In this document: positions 36,040 through 45,979 of the stretch, in pieces
Position numbering within the stretch: position 1 is the stretch's first letter
Layout of the letters: every line of letters starts with the position of its first letter
Source of the DNA: an uncultured Pseudomonadota bacterium
Lineage (GTDB): Bacteria; Pseudomonadota; Gammaproteobacteria; Steroidobacterales; Steroidobacteraceae
Assembly: GCA_903828595.1 (NCBI GenBank)
Contig: CAIKMS010000019.1
Span: 1 to 64,000, forward strand
Length of the DNA stretch: 64,000 nt
Reading direction: 5' to 3'
Notes under the pieces: generated by a model
What the model was told of the DNA's origin: nothing
Database searches by the model: none
The model's input: only the letters and a program-made list of their open reading frames with translations
Made by a program: the position numbers and the translations under genes

Positions 36040-37992
36040 TTACCCGTTCAGAGCGGTGAGCAGAGTCTGGAAGGTCTGCTGGGCGATGGAAATCACCCGA
36101 CCGGCGGCCGCATAAGCCTGCTGCCACTGCACCAGCTTGGCACCCTCTTCATCCAGATTCACACCCGATGAGGCCTGCAATGCCTGAGTGGCCTGATTAG
36201 CTACCGCTTGGGCCGCTGTTTGCGCGGTCGTGGCGGCATAGGTTTGATTACCAATGGCGCCAACGGCATTGGCGTAAGCGGTTGTGATGCTGATGGTCCC
36301 GTTGGCTAATAAGCCGCCGGATTGCAGACCCGCCACCGCCAGCGCAATGCTGTTAGCACTGCCGATACCGGCGCCCGTTTGCGAGGGTATGGTGAAGCTA
36401 TCCCCGGCGGCGGGGATGCCGGAGAAATTAAAGCTGTAGCCGTTGACCGTAATCGCCGATCCCGGCGTGTACGGGATTGCGGCTGACGGCGCGCCTGAAC
36501 CAACGGTAACCGTATAACTGGTCGCCGGTGTATTAAATTGTAAGGTGGTGGCTTGGGAAGGCAAAGCACTACCCGGGGTGCTGGCGCTCAGCCCGGTAAT
36601 CGTCACGCTGCTCGCATTGTTTGCGCCCGCAGTCGCCGGGTTAAGACCGGCCGCCGCTAGGCCGTTGGGGTTTGTCAAAGCCACCGTCAAACCGGTTGCC
36701 GCCGCCGCGGTAGGTTGCAGTAAGAAGGTATCACCGGAAGCGGGCGGCGTTGCCCGCGGAAGATTGACCGTTAACGCCGGAGCAGCACCGGAGGAATCCG
36801 CAGGAATCTGTAAGGTGGTCGCATTCAGTGTGTTTACCGCCACGCTGGCACCGGTCTGTGCGTCGGTCGCCGTCCAGCCCTTGCTGGTGCTGTATTGCAG
36901 GACGTAACTGGCAGTGCCCAATGCGCTTAAATTCGAAATCAGTGCACTGGGTGCGCCGTAGGTTGCAGCATCCGTGTTGGTGCTGGACGCTGTGACGGTA
37001 GGTCCGGGCACATTAAATAGGTTAGCACCAAAGGTATTGTTCGCCGTAGCACCCTGAGCCTGCAGATTATTGGTGCTTAAACCCACCGCAGTCGCAATTT
37101 GGCCCAACGAGCTAAGCGCTGGTGCCACAATCTGACTCTGTGCACTGAGTAGCCCCCCCAGCGTACCGCCGGCGACTTGGCTGGTGATGTCCTGCACCGC
37201 ACTGCCGGTTCCATAAACAATGTCACTTTGCCCGGGCACGTACGGGTTGTTAGTCACAGCCAGCGGCGTTGAAGTCGCACCGACCACCACCGCCTGACCC
37301 GAGCCGACCGACACATCGACCATGCCACTGGCCTCGATGTTGGTTCGAACACCCGTGAGTTGGCTTAATTGGCCCACTAATTGATCGCGCTGATCCAGCA
37401 ACGTATTGGGTGCTTGACCCGCACCGGTGGCTACCGCCTGGGCAATCTGCCCGTTAATCGAGGCGATATTGCTGGTCAGCGCATTAATCTGTGTCACGGT
37501 GGAGCCGACCTGGCTGTTGATCGTGCCTGTCACCGAAGCGATCTGTTGGCCGGCCTGAGTAATAGCCTGAGCCAACGTCTGCGCCTGTGATAACACCGCT
37601 GAACGCAGACTGGTGGAGGACGGGTTCGTCGACAGGGTTTGGTAAGCGCCGTAAAAGGCAGCTAAAGCAGCGGCGATGCCATTCGAGGTGCTGCCTAAGG
37701 TGCTGTCGACCTGCTGGGCCACATCCACGTAAGCATTTTGCTGAGCAGCCGCCTGATTGGCGGTTTGTGACTGGCTTTGCGCAAAGAGATTGAGATTTCG
37801 GACAACGCCCGTGACGGAGACGCCGGTACCCACGTAACCGGCACCGAAATTCTGCGCCAACGACGGGGCTAGCTGCACGCTCTCCCGGGTGTATCCCTCC
37901 GTTGCCGAATTTGAAATGTTATTGGCCGTAACGGCAAGACCCTGCTGGAAGGCCTGCAGTGCCGATACACCCGTATTCAGTAAATCACCCAT
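36040..37992 (-). CDS. flgK: Hook-filament junction protein FlgK (HAP1)
   Basis: A 650-residue junction protein. The N-terminus MGDLLNTGVSALQAFQQGL and TANNISNSATEGYTR are diagnostic. The C-terminus (VNLDEEGAKLVQWQQAYAA ... TLLTALNG) matches FlgK. The middle (about 330-560) is expanded with Ala/Thr-rich repeats, including GIPAAGDSFTIPSQ, similar to the FlgL insert. It follows flgJ by 48 nt. Confidence 0.95.
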   Translation of the reverse strand: MGDLLNTGVSALQAFQQGLAVTANNISNSATEGYTRESVQLAPSLAQNFGAGYVGTGVSVTGVVRNLNLFAQSQSQTANQAAAQQNAYVDVAQQVDSTLGSTSNGIAAALAAFYGAYQTLSTNPSSTSLRSAVLSQAQTLAQAITQAGQQIASVTGTINSQVGSTVTQINALTSNIASINGQIAQAVATGAGQAPNTLLDQRDQLVGQLSQLTGVRTNIEASGMVDVSVGSGQAVVVGATSTPLAVTNNPYVPGQSDIVYGTGSAVQDITSQVAGGTLGGLLSAQSQIVAPALSSLGQIATAVGLSTNNLQAQGATANNTFGANLFNVPGPTVTASSTNTDAATYGAPSALISNLSALGTASYVLQYSTSKGWTATDAQTGASVAVNTLNATTLQIPADSSGAAPALTVNLPRATPPASGDTFLLQPTAAAATGLTVALTNPNGLAAAGLNPATAGANNASSVTITGLSASTPGSALPSQATTLQFNTPATSYTVTVGSGAPSAAIPYTPGSAITVNGYSFNFSGIPAAGDSFTIPSQTGAGIGSANSIALAVAGLQSGGLLANGTISITTAYANAVGAIGNQTYAATTAQTAAQAVANQATQALQASSGVNLDEEGAKLVQWQQAYAAAGRVISIAQQTFQTLLTALNG

Positions 37993-38040
37993 AAGACAAA
38001 CCTACTAAGGAAAGACCCGGTAAAAGCCGGTGCCTGTCTC

Positions 38041-39087
38041 CTATTGAATCGGCGAGTGGACGACGTTCTTGAGCGCACCGACCGCACGGCGCAGCGTGTC
38101 TGAACTTAATATGGCATTGATTTTCATAGCATATGCCGGGTCCGTGGCATAACCGGCACCCTGCAGCGCACTGGTAAATCGAGCGACGTCCGAGCCCACA
38201 CCTAAGGCGCTGGCATAGCGCAGGTTACCCTTCAGAAAGGAGACGAAGTCATGGAATCCGTTCTCCAAGGACTCGTAGGCCCGAAACGGCTCGTGACGTC
38301 GAACCGCCATCCCACCGGAGTATTCGACCGTTTCCTTAGACACGCGCTTACCCAACCATGCCGAGTCGGCTTTGATACCAAAAAGATTGAAGCTGGAGCC
38401 TTCAGGAGCGGTTGGCACCTGTTGACCCCAACGGGTTTCCAGAGCTGCTTGAGCGACTAGCACCAGCGGGCTCACGCCTAAGCTGGCACCGGCGCTTACC
38501 GCATGGGGCATGACCATAGCCACAAACTCCTCCGGAGTTTTCGCCAGCGCATTAGGCCCTACCGAACTGCGTGAGGCCGCCGGTGAACCACTGACCGGCG
38601 CCTGCGGCGCGCTTGCGGCTGGCGCTTCAGCCGCACTGATGGCACCAATGATTGGTGCCGAACTGCGCCTTAGCGGCAAGTGCAGGGCTTGAGCAGCACT
38701 GGCGCTGGTGGCAGCCGTCATCAAGCGAGGATCGGTTGCAGCCGTGCTGGGCGTGTGCGGCGAGAGACTTTTGACCAGCATGCTGGCGATTCCTAAGCCC
38801 TTGCCCTGCGACAGACTTACCGATAGCTGCTCGTCATAAAGATCCTGGTAGAACTTTGTGGAATCGCTATCAAATGCTCCCTCGCCCAGCTTCGCATCGC
38901 GCATCGATTTCAGCATCATGCCTAAAAAGAGCGATTCGAACTGTTGGGCGACTTTTTTAAGGGCCTCGGGAGCGTTTGCTCCTGCCTGAGCTTTAAGAGC
39001 AGTTAATCCCTGCACGTCCAGCCAGTTTTGATTGGCGTTGCCACCGAGATCGGCAACCGTGGGTAAAGGCGTGAGTTCCGTGGCCAT
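38041..39087 (-). CDS. flgJ: Rod cap and peptidoglycan hydrolase FlgJ
   Basis: Two-domain FlgJ, 348 residues from ATG 39087, which has GAGG five bases upstream (a start six codons earlier is possible). The N-terminal rod-cap domain (about 30-115) holds FESLFLGMMLKSMRDAKLGEGAFDSD-type sequence. A Ser/Ala/Pro linker (about 115-185) follows. The C-terminal GH73 glucosaminidase domain (about 190-345) includes the putative catalytic Glu in AQAALETRWGQ and AYESLENGFHDFVSFL. It opens the cell wall for the rod. Confidence 0.94.
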   Translation of the reverse strand: MATELTPLPTVADLGGNANQNWLDVQGLTALKAQAGANAPEALKKVAQQFESLFLGMMLKSMRDAKLGEGAFDSDSTKFYQDLYDEQLSVSLSQGKGLGIASMLVKSLSPHTPSTAATDPRLMTAATSASAAQALHLPLRRSSAPIIGAISAAEAPAASAPQAPVSGSPAASRSSVGPNALAKTPEEFVAMVMPHAVSAGASLGVSPLVLVAQAALETRWGQQVPTAPEGSSFNLFGIKADSAWLGKRVSKETVEYSGGMAVRRHEPFRAYESLENGFHDFVSFLKGNLRYASALGVGSDVARFTSALQGAGYATDPAYAMKINAILSSDTLRRAVGALKNVVHSPIQ

Positions 39088-39094
39088 AACTACC

Positions 39095-40222
39095 TCAAAT
39101 AACAATCAGTTGAGCGCGTAATGCGCCGGCTTGCTGTAATGCCTCTAAAATCGCTACTAAATCACCGGGTGCTGCACCCACCTGGTTCACTGCGCGTACG
39201 ATCTCATCAAGCGAAACGCCGGGCTCAAACAAGAACATGCGGCTCTTACTCTGCTGCACGTCAATCGTGGAATCTTGAACTGCAACCGTGGTGCCGCCAC
39301 TGGATAAGGGCGAAGGCTGACTTACTTTTTGATCTTCTTTGATAGAAACCGTTAACGAACCGTGCGACACAGCGGCCGGGCTGACTCGCACGTGACTGCC
39401 AATCACAACCGTGCCGGTGCGTGAGTTAATGATAACCCGCGCCGGTGCGTCACCCGGACTCAATTCTAGGTTTTCCAAGACAGAGACAAACGCGACGCGC
39501 TGATTAGGATCTGTAGGTGCTTGAACTTTGACAGACACCGCATCGACCGGTATCGCCGAGTCAGGACCTAGTGCGTTGTTGATCGACTGGGCCAGTCGCA
39601 TTGAGGTGGTGAAATCCGCCGTATGCAAACTCAAGACCAGGGAATCACCGGTGGCAAAAGCATTAGGGACTGCACGTTCCACCGTCGCGCCGTTGGGAAC
39701 ACGTCCGGACGTGGGTACGTTAACCGTTACTTTAGACCCATCATTGGCTTGCGCACCAAAACCGTTGACCACGAGGTTACCTTGGGCAATCGCGTAGACC
39801 TGACCATCCAGACCCTTCAACGGTGTTACAAGCAGTGAACCGCCGCGCAGGCTTTTTGCGTTACCGACCGAACTAACGGTGATATCGATGGTCTGGCCGG
39901 GTTTGGCGAAGGGTGGTAACTCGGCATGCACCGACACGGCCGCTACGTTCTTTAACTGCGGATTCACGCCAACCGGCAAGCTCACGCCCAGCTGCTGCAA
40001 CCAACTTGCCAAACTCTGCGTGGTAAAAGGCGCCTGACTAGTCTGGTCACCGGAGCCGTCCAAACCTACAACCAAACCGTAACCAATTAACTGGTTAGTG
40101 CGCACACCGCCGACCGTGGCTAAGTCTTTTATACGCTGCGTGTTGGGATCAGCAGCCATGGCTACGGCTGCGACTAAGCCCAGCAATAACCCGAAAAATA
40201 GTGCGCCTAGCTTGGGTTTCAT
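39095..40222 (-). CDS. flgI: Flagellar P-ring protein FlgI
   Basis: The periplasmic bushing around the rod. Start ATG 40222 gives 375 residues with a clean signal peptide (about 1-23, [10 protein letters not shown]) and GGAG eight bases upstream. Mature P-ring motifs follow: [30 protein letters not shown], and [19 protein letters not shown]. Full length. Confidence 0.95.
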   Translation of the reverse strand: MKPKLGALFFGLLLGLVAAVAMAADPNTQRIKDLATVGGVRTNQLIGYGLVVGLDGSGDQTSQAPFTTQSLASWLQQLGVSLPVGVNPQLKNVAAVSVHAELPPFAKPGQTIDITVSSVGNAKSLRGGSLLVTPLKGLDGQVYAIAQGNLVVNGFGAQANDGSKVTVNVPTSGRVPNGATVERAVPNAFATGDSLVLSLHTADFTTSMRLAQSINNALGPDSAIPVDAVSVKVQAPTDPNQRVAFVSVLENLELSPGDAPARVIINSRTGTVVIGSHVRVSPAAVSHGSLTVSIKEDQKVSQPSPLSSGGTTVAVQDSTIDVQQSKSRMFLFEPGVSLDEIVRAVNQVGAAPGDLVAILEALQQAGALRAQLIVI

Positions 40223-40261
40223 CACATCAACTCCTGCAGACTGTAGCGTCATACCCATGGC

Positions 40262-40966
40262 TCAAAACGGGAACCAGGTTGAGTTGAACATTTTGTCTAG
40301 CCAGCCAGCCTTATTCGCCTGGTCAATAGCCCCCTTACCGCTGTAGCTTATTCGTGCATCGGCAATACGATCGGAAGTCACCGAATTATCCGAAGCAATA
40401 TCCGAAGCACGCACCACGCCGGTGACACGAACTAATTCTTCACCCTGATTGAGCTGCAAAGAGCGCTCACCACTAAGCAGCAGATTGCCGTTAGGAAATA
40501 CTTCGGTGATCACAGCGGTGATACTGCCGCTAAGCGCGTTTTGCTGGGTGGCTGTTCCGTCACCTTTAAACGCTCGCTTGTTATCAAACGAGGTAGGTCC
40601 GTTGAGCATGTTCTTGCCGGCAAAAATAGGAATACCAATGGCAGCCGACGAGTTCTTCTCAGTCTGCGTGGCAGCCGTTTTTGAGGCATTAAAGGCCTCA
40701 TTCAGGCGAATCGTAATAACATCACCTACCCGATGCGCGCGCGGATCTTCGAAGTAGGAAATAGAGCGTCCGGCGGAGTAAATCGCCCCATCAGCACCGG
40801 TAACACCGTTGGTCGAGGCACGAAAGGCAGGACCACTGGCTGTAGGAGGCGGCGACTTCACCGGCTTTAAATCAGAAAATGCGCCACATCCTAAAAGGCC
40901 ACCGACCAGCACGCAGGTCATCACTACGTACCGCCAGACTCTTTGAAGGCTATAAGTTGAGCGCAT
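40262..40966 (-). CDS. flgH: Flagellar L-ring lipoprotein FlgH
   Basis: The outer-membrane ring of the basal body, 234 residues. The signal peptide ends in lipobox LLGC with lipidated Cys 27. Conserved blocks are SISYFEDPRAHRVGDVITIRL, FPNGNLLLSGERSLQLNQGEE and VRASDIASDNSVTSDRIADARI. AAGGA lies upstream of the ATG. Located between flgG and flgI as expected. Confidence 0.95.
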   Translation of the reverse strand: MRSTYSLQRVWRYVVMTCVLVGGLLGCGAFSDLKPVKSPPPTASGPAFRASTNGVTGADGAIYSAGRSISYFEDPRAHRVGDVITIRLNEAFNASKTAATQTEKNSSAAIGIPIFAGKNMLNGPTSFDNKRAFKGDGTATQQNALSGSITAVITEVFPNGNLLLSGERSLQLNQGEELVRVTGVVRASDIASDNSVTSDRIADARISYSGKGAIDQANKAGWLDKMFNSTWFPF

Positions 40967-40976
40967 GAGTACGTCC

Positions 40977-41762
40977 TTAGAGGTTCTGCGTCAGATAATT
41001 GAGCATCTGATCCGATGCCTGCACGGACTTTGAATTCATCTCATAAGCCCGCTGCGTTTCAATCATCGAAACCAGTTCCTGAACGACATTAACGTTCGAA
41101 GATTCCAAGTTGCCCTGCAGCAACGTGCCCAACCCGTTCAGCCCTGGCGTGCCCACCGTCGGGGCGCCACTGGCTGCTGACTCTTGCAGCAGATTGGAGC
41201 CTGTAGCCTCAAGACCGGCTGGGTTGATGAAACTGGCCAGAGTGAGTGTGCCGATGGTAGTGGGTGCAGCTGCGCCGGCCAGTACCGCGCTGACTGTACC
41301 GTCTGAACCGATCGTGACCGAGGTAACGTTGGAGGCCACCGTGATCGGCGGCTGCAGGGTATAGCCGGTGCTCGTCACCAATTGGCCCTGCGCATTAAGC
41401 TGCATGGTGCCGTCGCGCGTGTAAGCGGTGGTGCCATTAGGCAACAGCACCTGGAAAAACCCGTTGCCTTGAATGGCCACGTCCAACGGATTATTCGTCG
41501 TATTCAGGCTACCCTGAGAATAGACCTTCTCGGTGGCCACCACACGCACACCCGTGCCTAAGTACAGACCGGAGGGGTACTGCGTATCCTGGGTAGATTG
41601 CGCACCCACTTGGCGCACGTTCTGATAGATCAGATCCTGAAATACGCCGCGACCTTGCTTGTAGCCGGTCGTGTTGACGTTAGCGATGTTGTTAGAAATC
41701 ACGGCCATGCGCATGTCTTGCGCATCTAAGCCCGTTTTAGCCGCCCATAATGCAGGTGTCAT
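40977..41762 (-). CDS. flgG: Distal rod protein FlgG
   Basis: A 261-residue rod protein. The N-terminal flagellar rod motif is ALWAAKTGLDAQDMRMAVISNNIANVNTTGYKQGR. The C-terminal motif is LESSNVNVVQELVSMIETQRAYEMNSKSV. Length and both motifs distinguish it from FlgF. It lies 10 nt before flgH and 61 nt after flgF. Confidence 0.96.
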   Translation of the reverse strand: MTPALWAAKTGLDAQDMRMAVISNNIANVNTTGYKQGRGVFQDLIYQNVRQVGAQSTQDTQYPSGLYLGTGVRVVATEKVYSQGSLNTTNNPLDVAIQGNGFFQVLLPNGTTAYTRDGTMQLNAQGQLVTSTGYTLQPPITVASNVTSVTIGSDGTVSAVLAGAAAPTTIGTLTLASFINPAGLEATGSNLLQESAASGAPTVGTPGLNGLGTLLQGNLESSNVNVVQELVSMIETQRAYEMNSKSVQASDQMLNYLTQNL

Positions 41763-41823
41763 TGCCTTACTCCGGACGGCTGCTGCCGTGCGTTACTTGT
41801 CTTTGTTAGGGAGGTCAGTTTCA

Positions 41824-42564
41824 TCAAACGCTCGCTATCAGCTTTTGTGAACTCTGGGCGTTTTGGTCCACCGAGCTCATTAGCTTAATTTGCATATCAA
41901 ACATGCGACTGGCTTGGATCATGTCCACCAGCGCACGGGCCGGATTCACGTTGCTGGCCTCTAGCGAACCGCTGTCCACCAGCACGCCAGCGTCGGACGG
42001 CGCTGGGAAGCCATTTTTTTGCCGCATCAGACCGTCTTCGCCCTTAACCAACTGCGACGAAGGGGGGTTCACTAACTTCAAGCGCGCCACCGCGCCCACA
42101 CCCTTGGGCTGGGTGCCCTGGGGAACGATGGAGATGGTTCCATCTGAGCCAATCGAAATCTGATCGGCTGGCGGCACCGTGATCGGGCCCCCATCCCCCA
42201 AGACCGGCAAACCGTCGGCGGTTGTCAGTAGTCCTTCCGGTGTCAGATGAAAATCGCCCGCGCGCGTGTACGCTTCAGAGCCATCGCGCGCTTGGACGGC
42301 AAACCAACCGGCGCTTCGAATTGATACATCCAATGGCGAACCGGTTTGAGTTTTCACGCCATCGAGAGTGGAAAAACCCACGGTAGAGGCTACCGAATTC
42401 ACACGAGTGGCGAAGCCGGCACCTGTTATTGGTACCGAGGAAAACGCGTGCATATCTTCGCGAAAACCCGCCGTACTGACGTTGGCGAGGTTCTGAGCGA
42501 TGATGGCTTGCGCCTGCATCACCTGCTTGGCGCCCGTCATTGATACGTAGAGTGCACGATCCAT
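41824..42564 (-). CDS. flgF: Proximal rod protein FlgF
   Basis: A 246-residue rod protein starting MDRALYVSMTGAKQVMQAQAI with QNLANVSTAGFRED. The C-terminus SLEASNVNPARALVDMIQASRMFD is the FlgF version of the rod/hook signature. It sits 4 nt after flgE. Confidence 0.95.
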   Translation of the reverse strand: MDRALYVSMTGAKQVMQAQAIIAQNLANVSTAGFREDMHAFSSVPITGAGFATRVNSVASTVGFSTLDGVKTQTGSPLDVSIRSAGWFAVQARDGSEAYTRAGDFHLTPEGLLTTADGLPVLGDGGPITVPPADQISIGSDGTISIVPQGTQPKGVGAVARLKLVNPPSSQLVKGEDGLMRQKNGFPAPSDAGVLVDSGSLEASNVNPARALVDMIQASRMFDMQIKLMSSVDQNAQSSQKLIASV

Positions 42565-42568
42565 TTAA

Positions 42569-43846
42569 TTAACCCTGATTGATAGCGATGGCCGTCTGGG
42601 TAATCTGGTCGTTGGTTTTAATGGCCTGAGCATTCGCCTCAAAGGCTCGCTGCGCCACAATCATTGACACCAGTTCTTGGGTCAGATTCACATTCGAGCT
42701 TTCCAAGGATCCTGACTGAATCGTGCCTAAGTTTGACGTTCCCGCCACACCCTCGACCGGCGCACCCGATGCATAAGTTTGCTTCCAGTTCGAATTCCCG
42801 GTGGGAACCAGACCGTTGGAGTTCGGGAAATTCGCGATTGCCAACTGTGCGACCGGCGTAGTCTGACCGTTGGAATAGGTAGCGCTAACAACACCCGATG
42901 CATCAATCGACACGCCAGACATCTGGCCACTGGCATATCCGTTTTGGGTAAGGGAGTTCACGCCAAACGGACTGCCAAACTGGGTGGTCTTGGAAAAATC
43001 AAAATCCATACTCAGCGGAGCCGCACCGTTGGTTAATCCGTTATCCGTAAAGTTCAATTGACCGTTGGTTGCACCACCCGCAGCGCTGACTAAACCACCG
43101 CTGCTGTTGAAACTTAGCGTCCCAGGAGTTGCTTGATTAACCGTTGTTCCGTCCACCGACAGATACACATTCCAAGTCGATGCCACACCGGCTGCGGCGC
43201 CCGCTGCAGGCGTAGTCGCTGGAACAAAATAGAAGGAAGCCGTGTGCTGCGTTCCTAAGGAGTCATAAACAGCCGTTGAGGTCGTGCTGTTATAAGTATT
43301 GGGGTTGGTTGGATCGAAAGTCACGCCAGGAATTGGCGAGCTGGCTGGTAAATTAACAGCCACTGTTCCGGTCGTTGTAGGCTGCGGAATATTCATGGTG
43401 GTCGGCAGCAAAATGCCCTGCGGCGCGCCGGTATTAAAGCCGCCAGGAACACCACCAACGGCAGGCAACGCGGGATAGGCCTGCACTTTCTGGCCTGACC
43501 CGTTGACCAGATAGCCCTGAGCATTAACGCTAAAAGTACCGTTGCGGGTGTATGCCACACCAGAACCGTCTTTGACCACGAAAAAGCCATTGCCGTTCAG
43601 GGCCAGATCCATGCTGTTGCCGGTTTGGGAAATACTGCCCTGGGTGAACTGCTGCTGAATCGCCTGCACCTCCACGCCTTCGCCTACCTGGTTAGAGCTT
43701 AAATTTGCGCCTTGCGCATAGACATCGGCAAAGTTCGCACGCGATGACTTGTAGCCGGTGGTGCCTGAGTTAGCGATATTGTTAGAGATCACATTGAGAT
43801 CACTAGACGCCGCATCAAGACCTGAGAGTGAAATACCGAATGACAT
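42569..43846 (-). CDS. flgE: Flagellar hook protein FlgE
   Basis: The hook subunit, 425 residues. The N-terminus FGISLSGLDAASSDLNVISNNIANSGTTGYK and C-terminus GSLESSNVNLTQELVSMIVAQRAFEANA are diagnostic. The FlgE central domain (about 160-340) is Thr/Ser-rich. It lies after flgD with a 77-nt gap. Confidence 0.95.
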   Translation of the reverse strand: MSFGISLSGLDAASSDLNVISNNIANSGTTGYKSSRANFADVYAQGANLSSNQVGEGVEVQAIQQQFTQGSISQTGNSMDLALNGNGFFVVKDGSGVAYTRNGTFSVNAQGYLVNGSGQKVQAYPALPAVGGVPGGFNTGAPQGILLPTTMNIPQPTTTGTVAVNLPASSPIPGVTFDPTNPNTYNSTTSTAVYDSLGTQHTASFYFVPATTPAAGAAAGVASTWNVYLSVDGTTVNQATPGTLSFNSSGGLVSAAGGATNGQLNFTDNGLTNGAAPLSMDFDFSKTTQFGSPFGVNSLTQNGYASGQMSGVSIDASGVVSATYSNGQTTPVAQLAIANFPNSNGLVPTGNSNWKQTYASGAPVEGVAGTSNLGTIQSGSLESSNVNLTQELVSMIVAQRAFEANAQAIKTNDQITQTAIAINQG

Positions 43847-43923
43847 GAGAAACCTCCGAAATCCTAAAAACTCGTGCTCTTATCGAAGACTCGAGCCAAT
43901 CTTGTTCATTACAGTCGTCGTAA

Positions 43924-44649
43924 CTACTGGCTAATTTGTGTGACGCTAGAAAAAGGCACGTCACCCACGCCAGACACATTCAATGTCAATCCACCCGTAC
44001 CAGCACCACCACCGTTGAGAGTGACGCTTTGCACTTGTGCGGAAACCAACGTTTGTAAGCTGGAGTTATTGCCGGCGCCCTGGGCCTTCAGGATGTAAGC
44101 ACCTGCAGGTGCGGCATTGCCCGACGCGTTGGTGCCATCCCAGCTAAAGCTGGCCATGCCAGAAGCCGGAGTCCCCAGCGGTATGGTCTTTACCAACGCG
44201 CCGGCTGCATTGAAGACCTGCACAGACACCGAGCCCGAACCTTGCACAACGTTCACCGCGCCGTTGACTCTGCCGCCGGCCGGTAAGTTGGCTGAGGAGC
44301 TTTTCACCAGAACGTCATGGCCTAGCAGGCTGGAAGCCTGCAGCACTTGATTCGATGTCAGCGAGTTGGCTAATCCGGTAAAGGAGGCGTTAAGCTGATT
44401 GATTCCCGTGACACTACCGATCTGTGCGAGCTGTGCGCTCATCTGCGAGGTGTCCATAGGCTGGGTGGGATCTTGGTTCTGCAGCTGGGACATCATCAGA
44501 TTGAGAAAGTTAACCTGATTCAATGCATCCGATGCACTCGCGCTGGCTGAACTGCTGGAGCCTGACGATGAACTTGCGCCCGCTGCGGCTGCCGCTGCGT
44601 TGACAGCCGCGTAGGGATTGCTTGAACCGGAGATGCTGTTGTTAGGCAT
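43924..44649 (-). CDS. flgD: Hook cap protein FlgD
   Basis: A 241-residue scaffold for hook assembly. The N-terminal segment LNQVNFLNLMMSQLQNQDPTQP is the FlgD signature. A FlgD Ig-like domain (about 100-190) has VKTIPLGTPASGMASFSWDG and the tudor-like part follows. A Ser/Ala-rich stretch precedes residue 40. It lies between flgC and flgE. Confidence 0.94.
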   Translation of the reverse strand: MPNNSISGSSNPYAAVNAAAAAAGASSSSGSSSSASASASDALNQVNFLNLMMSQLQNQDPTQPMDTSQMSAQLAQIGSVTGINQLNASFTGLANSLTSNQVLQASSLLGHDVLVKSSSANLPAGGRVNGAVNVVQGSGSVSVQVFNAAGALVKTIPLGTPASGMASFSWDGTNASGNAAPAGAYILKAQGAGNNSSLQTLVSAQVQSVTLNGGGAGTGGLTLNVSGVGDVPFSSVTQISQ

Positions 44650-44675
44650 GGATCTGGACCTTATAGGGAAGTGGA

Positions 44676-45101
44676 TTAATGACCGAGCGACAGAGTTTTT
44701 AAGAGCAGGTCACGGGCCGTAGTCATGACTTCAACGTTGCCCTGAAACGAGCGAGAGGCAGAGATCATGTTGGTCATCTCCTCAATCGGATTCACGTTCG
44801 AGCTATAAACGTAACCGGCGGTGTCAGCTAATGGATGGTCCGGCTGATAACGGCGTGCAGGGCTTTGCTGAGACTCCACCACTCCCATCACTTTCACGCC
44901 GGCAGAAGCAGCACTTCCGTCGGCGGTGCCTGAACTTTGTTTCAGCACGGTCGCAAACACTGGATGCCTGGCTCGATAGGCGGCATTAGACGAGCCTGCC
45001 ACCGAATCCGAGTTGGCCAGGTTGGAGGCAGTCACGTTCAGCCGAACGGATTGCGCATTCATGGCAGAGCCTGATACATCAAAAATATTTAGCAGTGACA
45101 T
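44676..45101 (-). CDS. flgC: Proximal rod protein FlgC
   Basis: A 141-residue rod protein with the N-terminal motif IFDVSGSAMNAQSVRLNVTASNLANSDS and the C-terminal VNPIEEMTNMISASRSFQGNVEVM. The central HPLADTAGYVYSSNVNP segment is typical of FlgC. It lies 35 nt after flgB. Confidence 0.96.
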   Translation of the reverse strand: MSLLNIFDVSGSAMNAQSVRLNVTASNLANSDSVAGSSNAAYRARHPVFATVLKQSSGTADGSAASAGVKVMGVVESQQSPARRYQPDHPLADTAGYVYSSNVNPIEEMTNMISASRSFQGNVEVMTTARDLLLKTLSLGH

Positions 45102-45136
45102 GGCGATTCCTTATCCTAAAGAAGCGATGCGAAATT

Positions 45137-45526
45137 TCAGGTTCCGGTGATTGCTAGGTTCATTGCCGAGATACGCGCATTAATGAACCCTAACGCTGCC
45201 TGGTAATGAATGGCGTTCTCAGCGAAGTGTGACTGCTCAACTCCGACTTCCACGGTGTTGCCATCTAATGCTGGTTGATAAGGCACTCGGTACTGCAGTT
45301 GTGTATTCAACGCGCCCGGCGAGATGTTGGACACGTGCAATGCGCTGGTGGTGGCCATCGGCAAGGTGTCCTGAGACACACCCGACATGGCCGCTGCAAA
45401 ATCAAAATCGCGCGACTTGTAGTTCGGCGTATCCGCATTGGCGATGTTGGTCGCCAGCACGTTGACGCGCTCACCACGAAGCATCAGCGCTTGCTCATGC
45501 ACTCCGAAGATGTTGGATAACCGCAT
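45137..45526 (-). CDS. flgB: Proximal rod protein FlgB
   Basis: A 129-residue rod protein, first gene of flgBCDEFGHIJKL. It has the motif NIFGVHEQALMLRGERVNVLATNIANADTPNYKSRDFDF and the C-terminal HYQAALGFINARISAMNLAI. A sigma54 promoter lies 55-70 nt upstream. Confidence 0.95.
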   Translation of the reverse strand: MRLSNIFGVHEQALMLRGERVNVLATNIANADTPNYKSRDFDFAAAMSGVSQDTLPMATTSALHVSNISPGALNTQLQYRVPYQPALDGNTVEVGVEQSHFAENAIHYQAALGFINARISAMNLAITGT

Positions 45527-45580
45527 GGTCTGCTTCCTTCAAAATCAGGCCCTAGGGCCGACGTTCCACGAGCCAGATAG

Positions 45581-45596
45581 AGCAACATCCGTGCCA
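45581..45596 (-). promoter_or_regulatory. sigma54 promoter of flgB operon
   Basis: Minus strand TGGCACG-GATG-TTGCT, with GG (45595-45594) and GC (45583-45582) spaced by 10 nt. Predicted start about 45570, giving a 44-nt leader. Confidence 0.9.
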
Positions 45597-45909
45597 GCGC
45601 AGGCAGGCCTAGGTTATTTTTTTATAACTTATTGTTTTTTATGATTTAATATAAAAACGATGGTGACCAACCGGCGACCTGGGGTAGGCCATAACAGCTC
45701 TAAAGGCATGGACACTGACTCCAAACCGCCTGGAGACGGCAAGGTGCCGCCACGAGCGGCAAGAGCGCACCGCGCGAGGCTGACAGGCAGTCCGATCGGA
45801 CGGCTTCTAGCTGACGACAGTCGAGCAGGCTTTGACGGTTTGCCTGCTGACCAAACCGGTAGGCGTCAGAATTCTGTCGCCCTCGTCGGCATTCGCCCGC
45901 CATTAATTC

Positions 45910-45922
45910 AATCAAAGTATTG
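45910..45922 (+). promoter_or_regulatory. Candidate IHF site upstream of the flgA sigma54 promoter
   Basis: AATCAA-AGTA-TTG matches the IHF consensus WATCAANNNNTTR at every position. It is centred about 74 nt before the predicted flgA start, a usual distance for IHF at sigma54 promoters. Confidence 0.5.
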
Positions 45923-45963
45923 ATTTTAATGGTTTTAATTTCAGGCTCTTAAGCCCCTTGCAA

Positions 45964-45979
45964 TGGCACGGAGTATGCA
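45964..45979 (+). promoter_or_regulatory. sigma54 promoter of flgA
   Basis: TGGCACG-GAGT-ATGCA: GG (45965-45966) and GC (45977-45978) spaced by 10 nt. Predicted start about 45990 is 2 nt before the flgA ATG at 45992. Confidence 0.8.

Noticed and set aside
45660-45923. Plus-strand 87-codon frame and an opposite-strand 71-codon frame between flgB and flgA
   Set aside because: No ribosome sites and no recognisable protein features. Both lie in the divergent promoter region.
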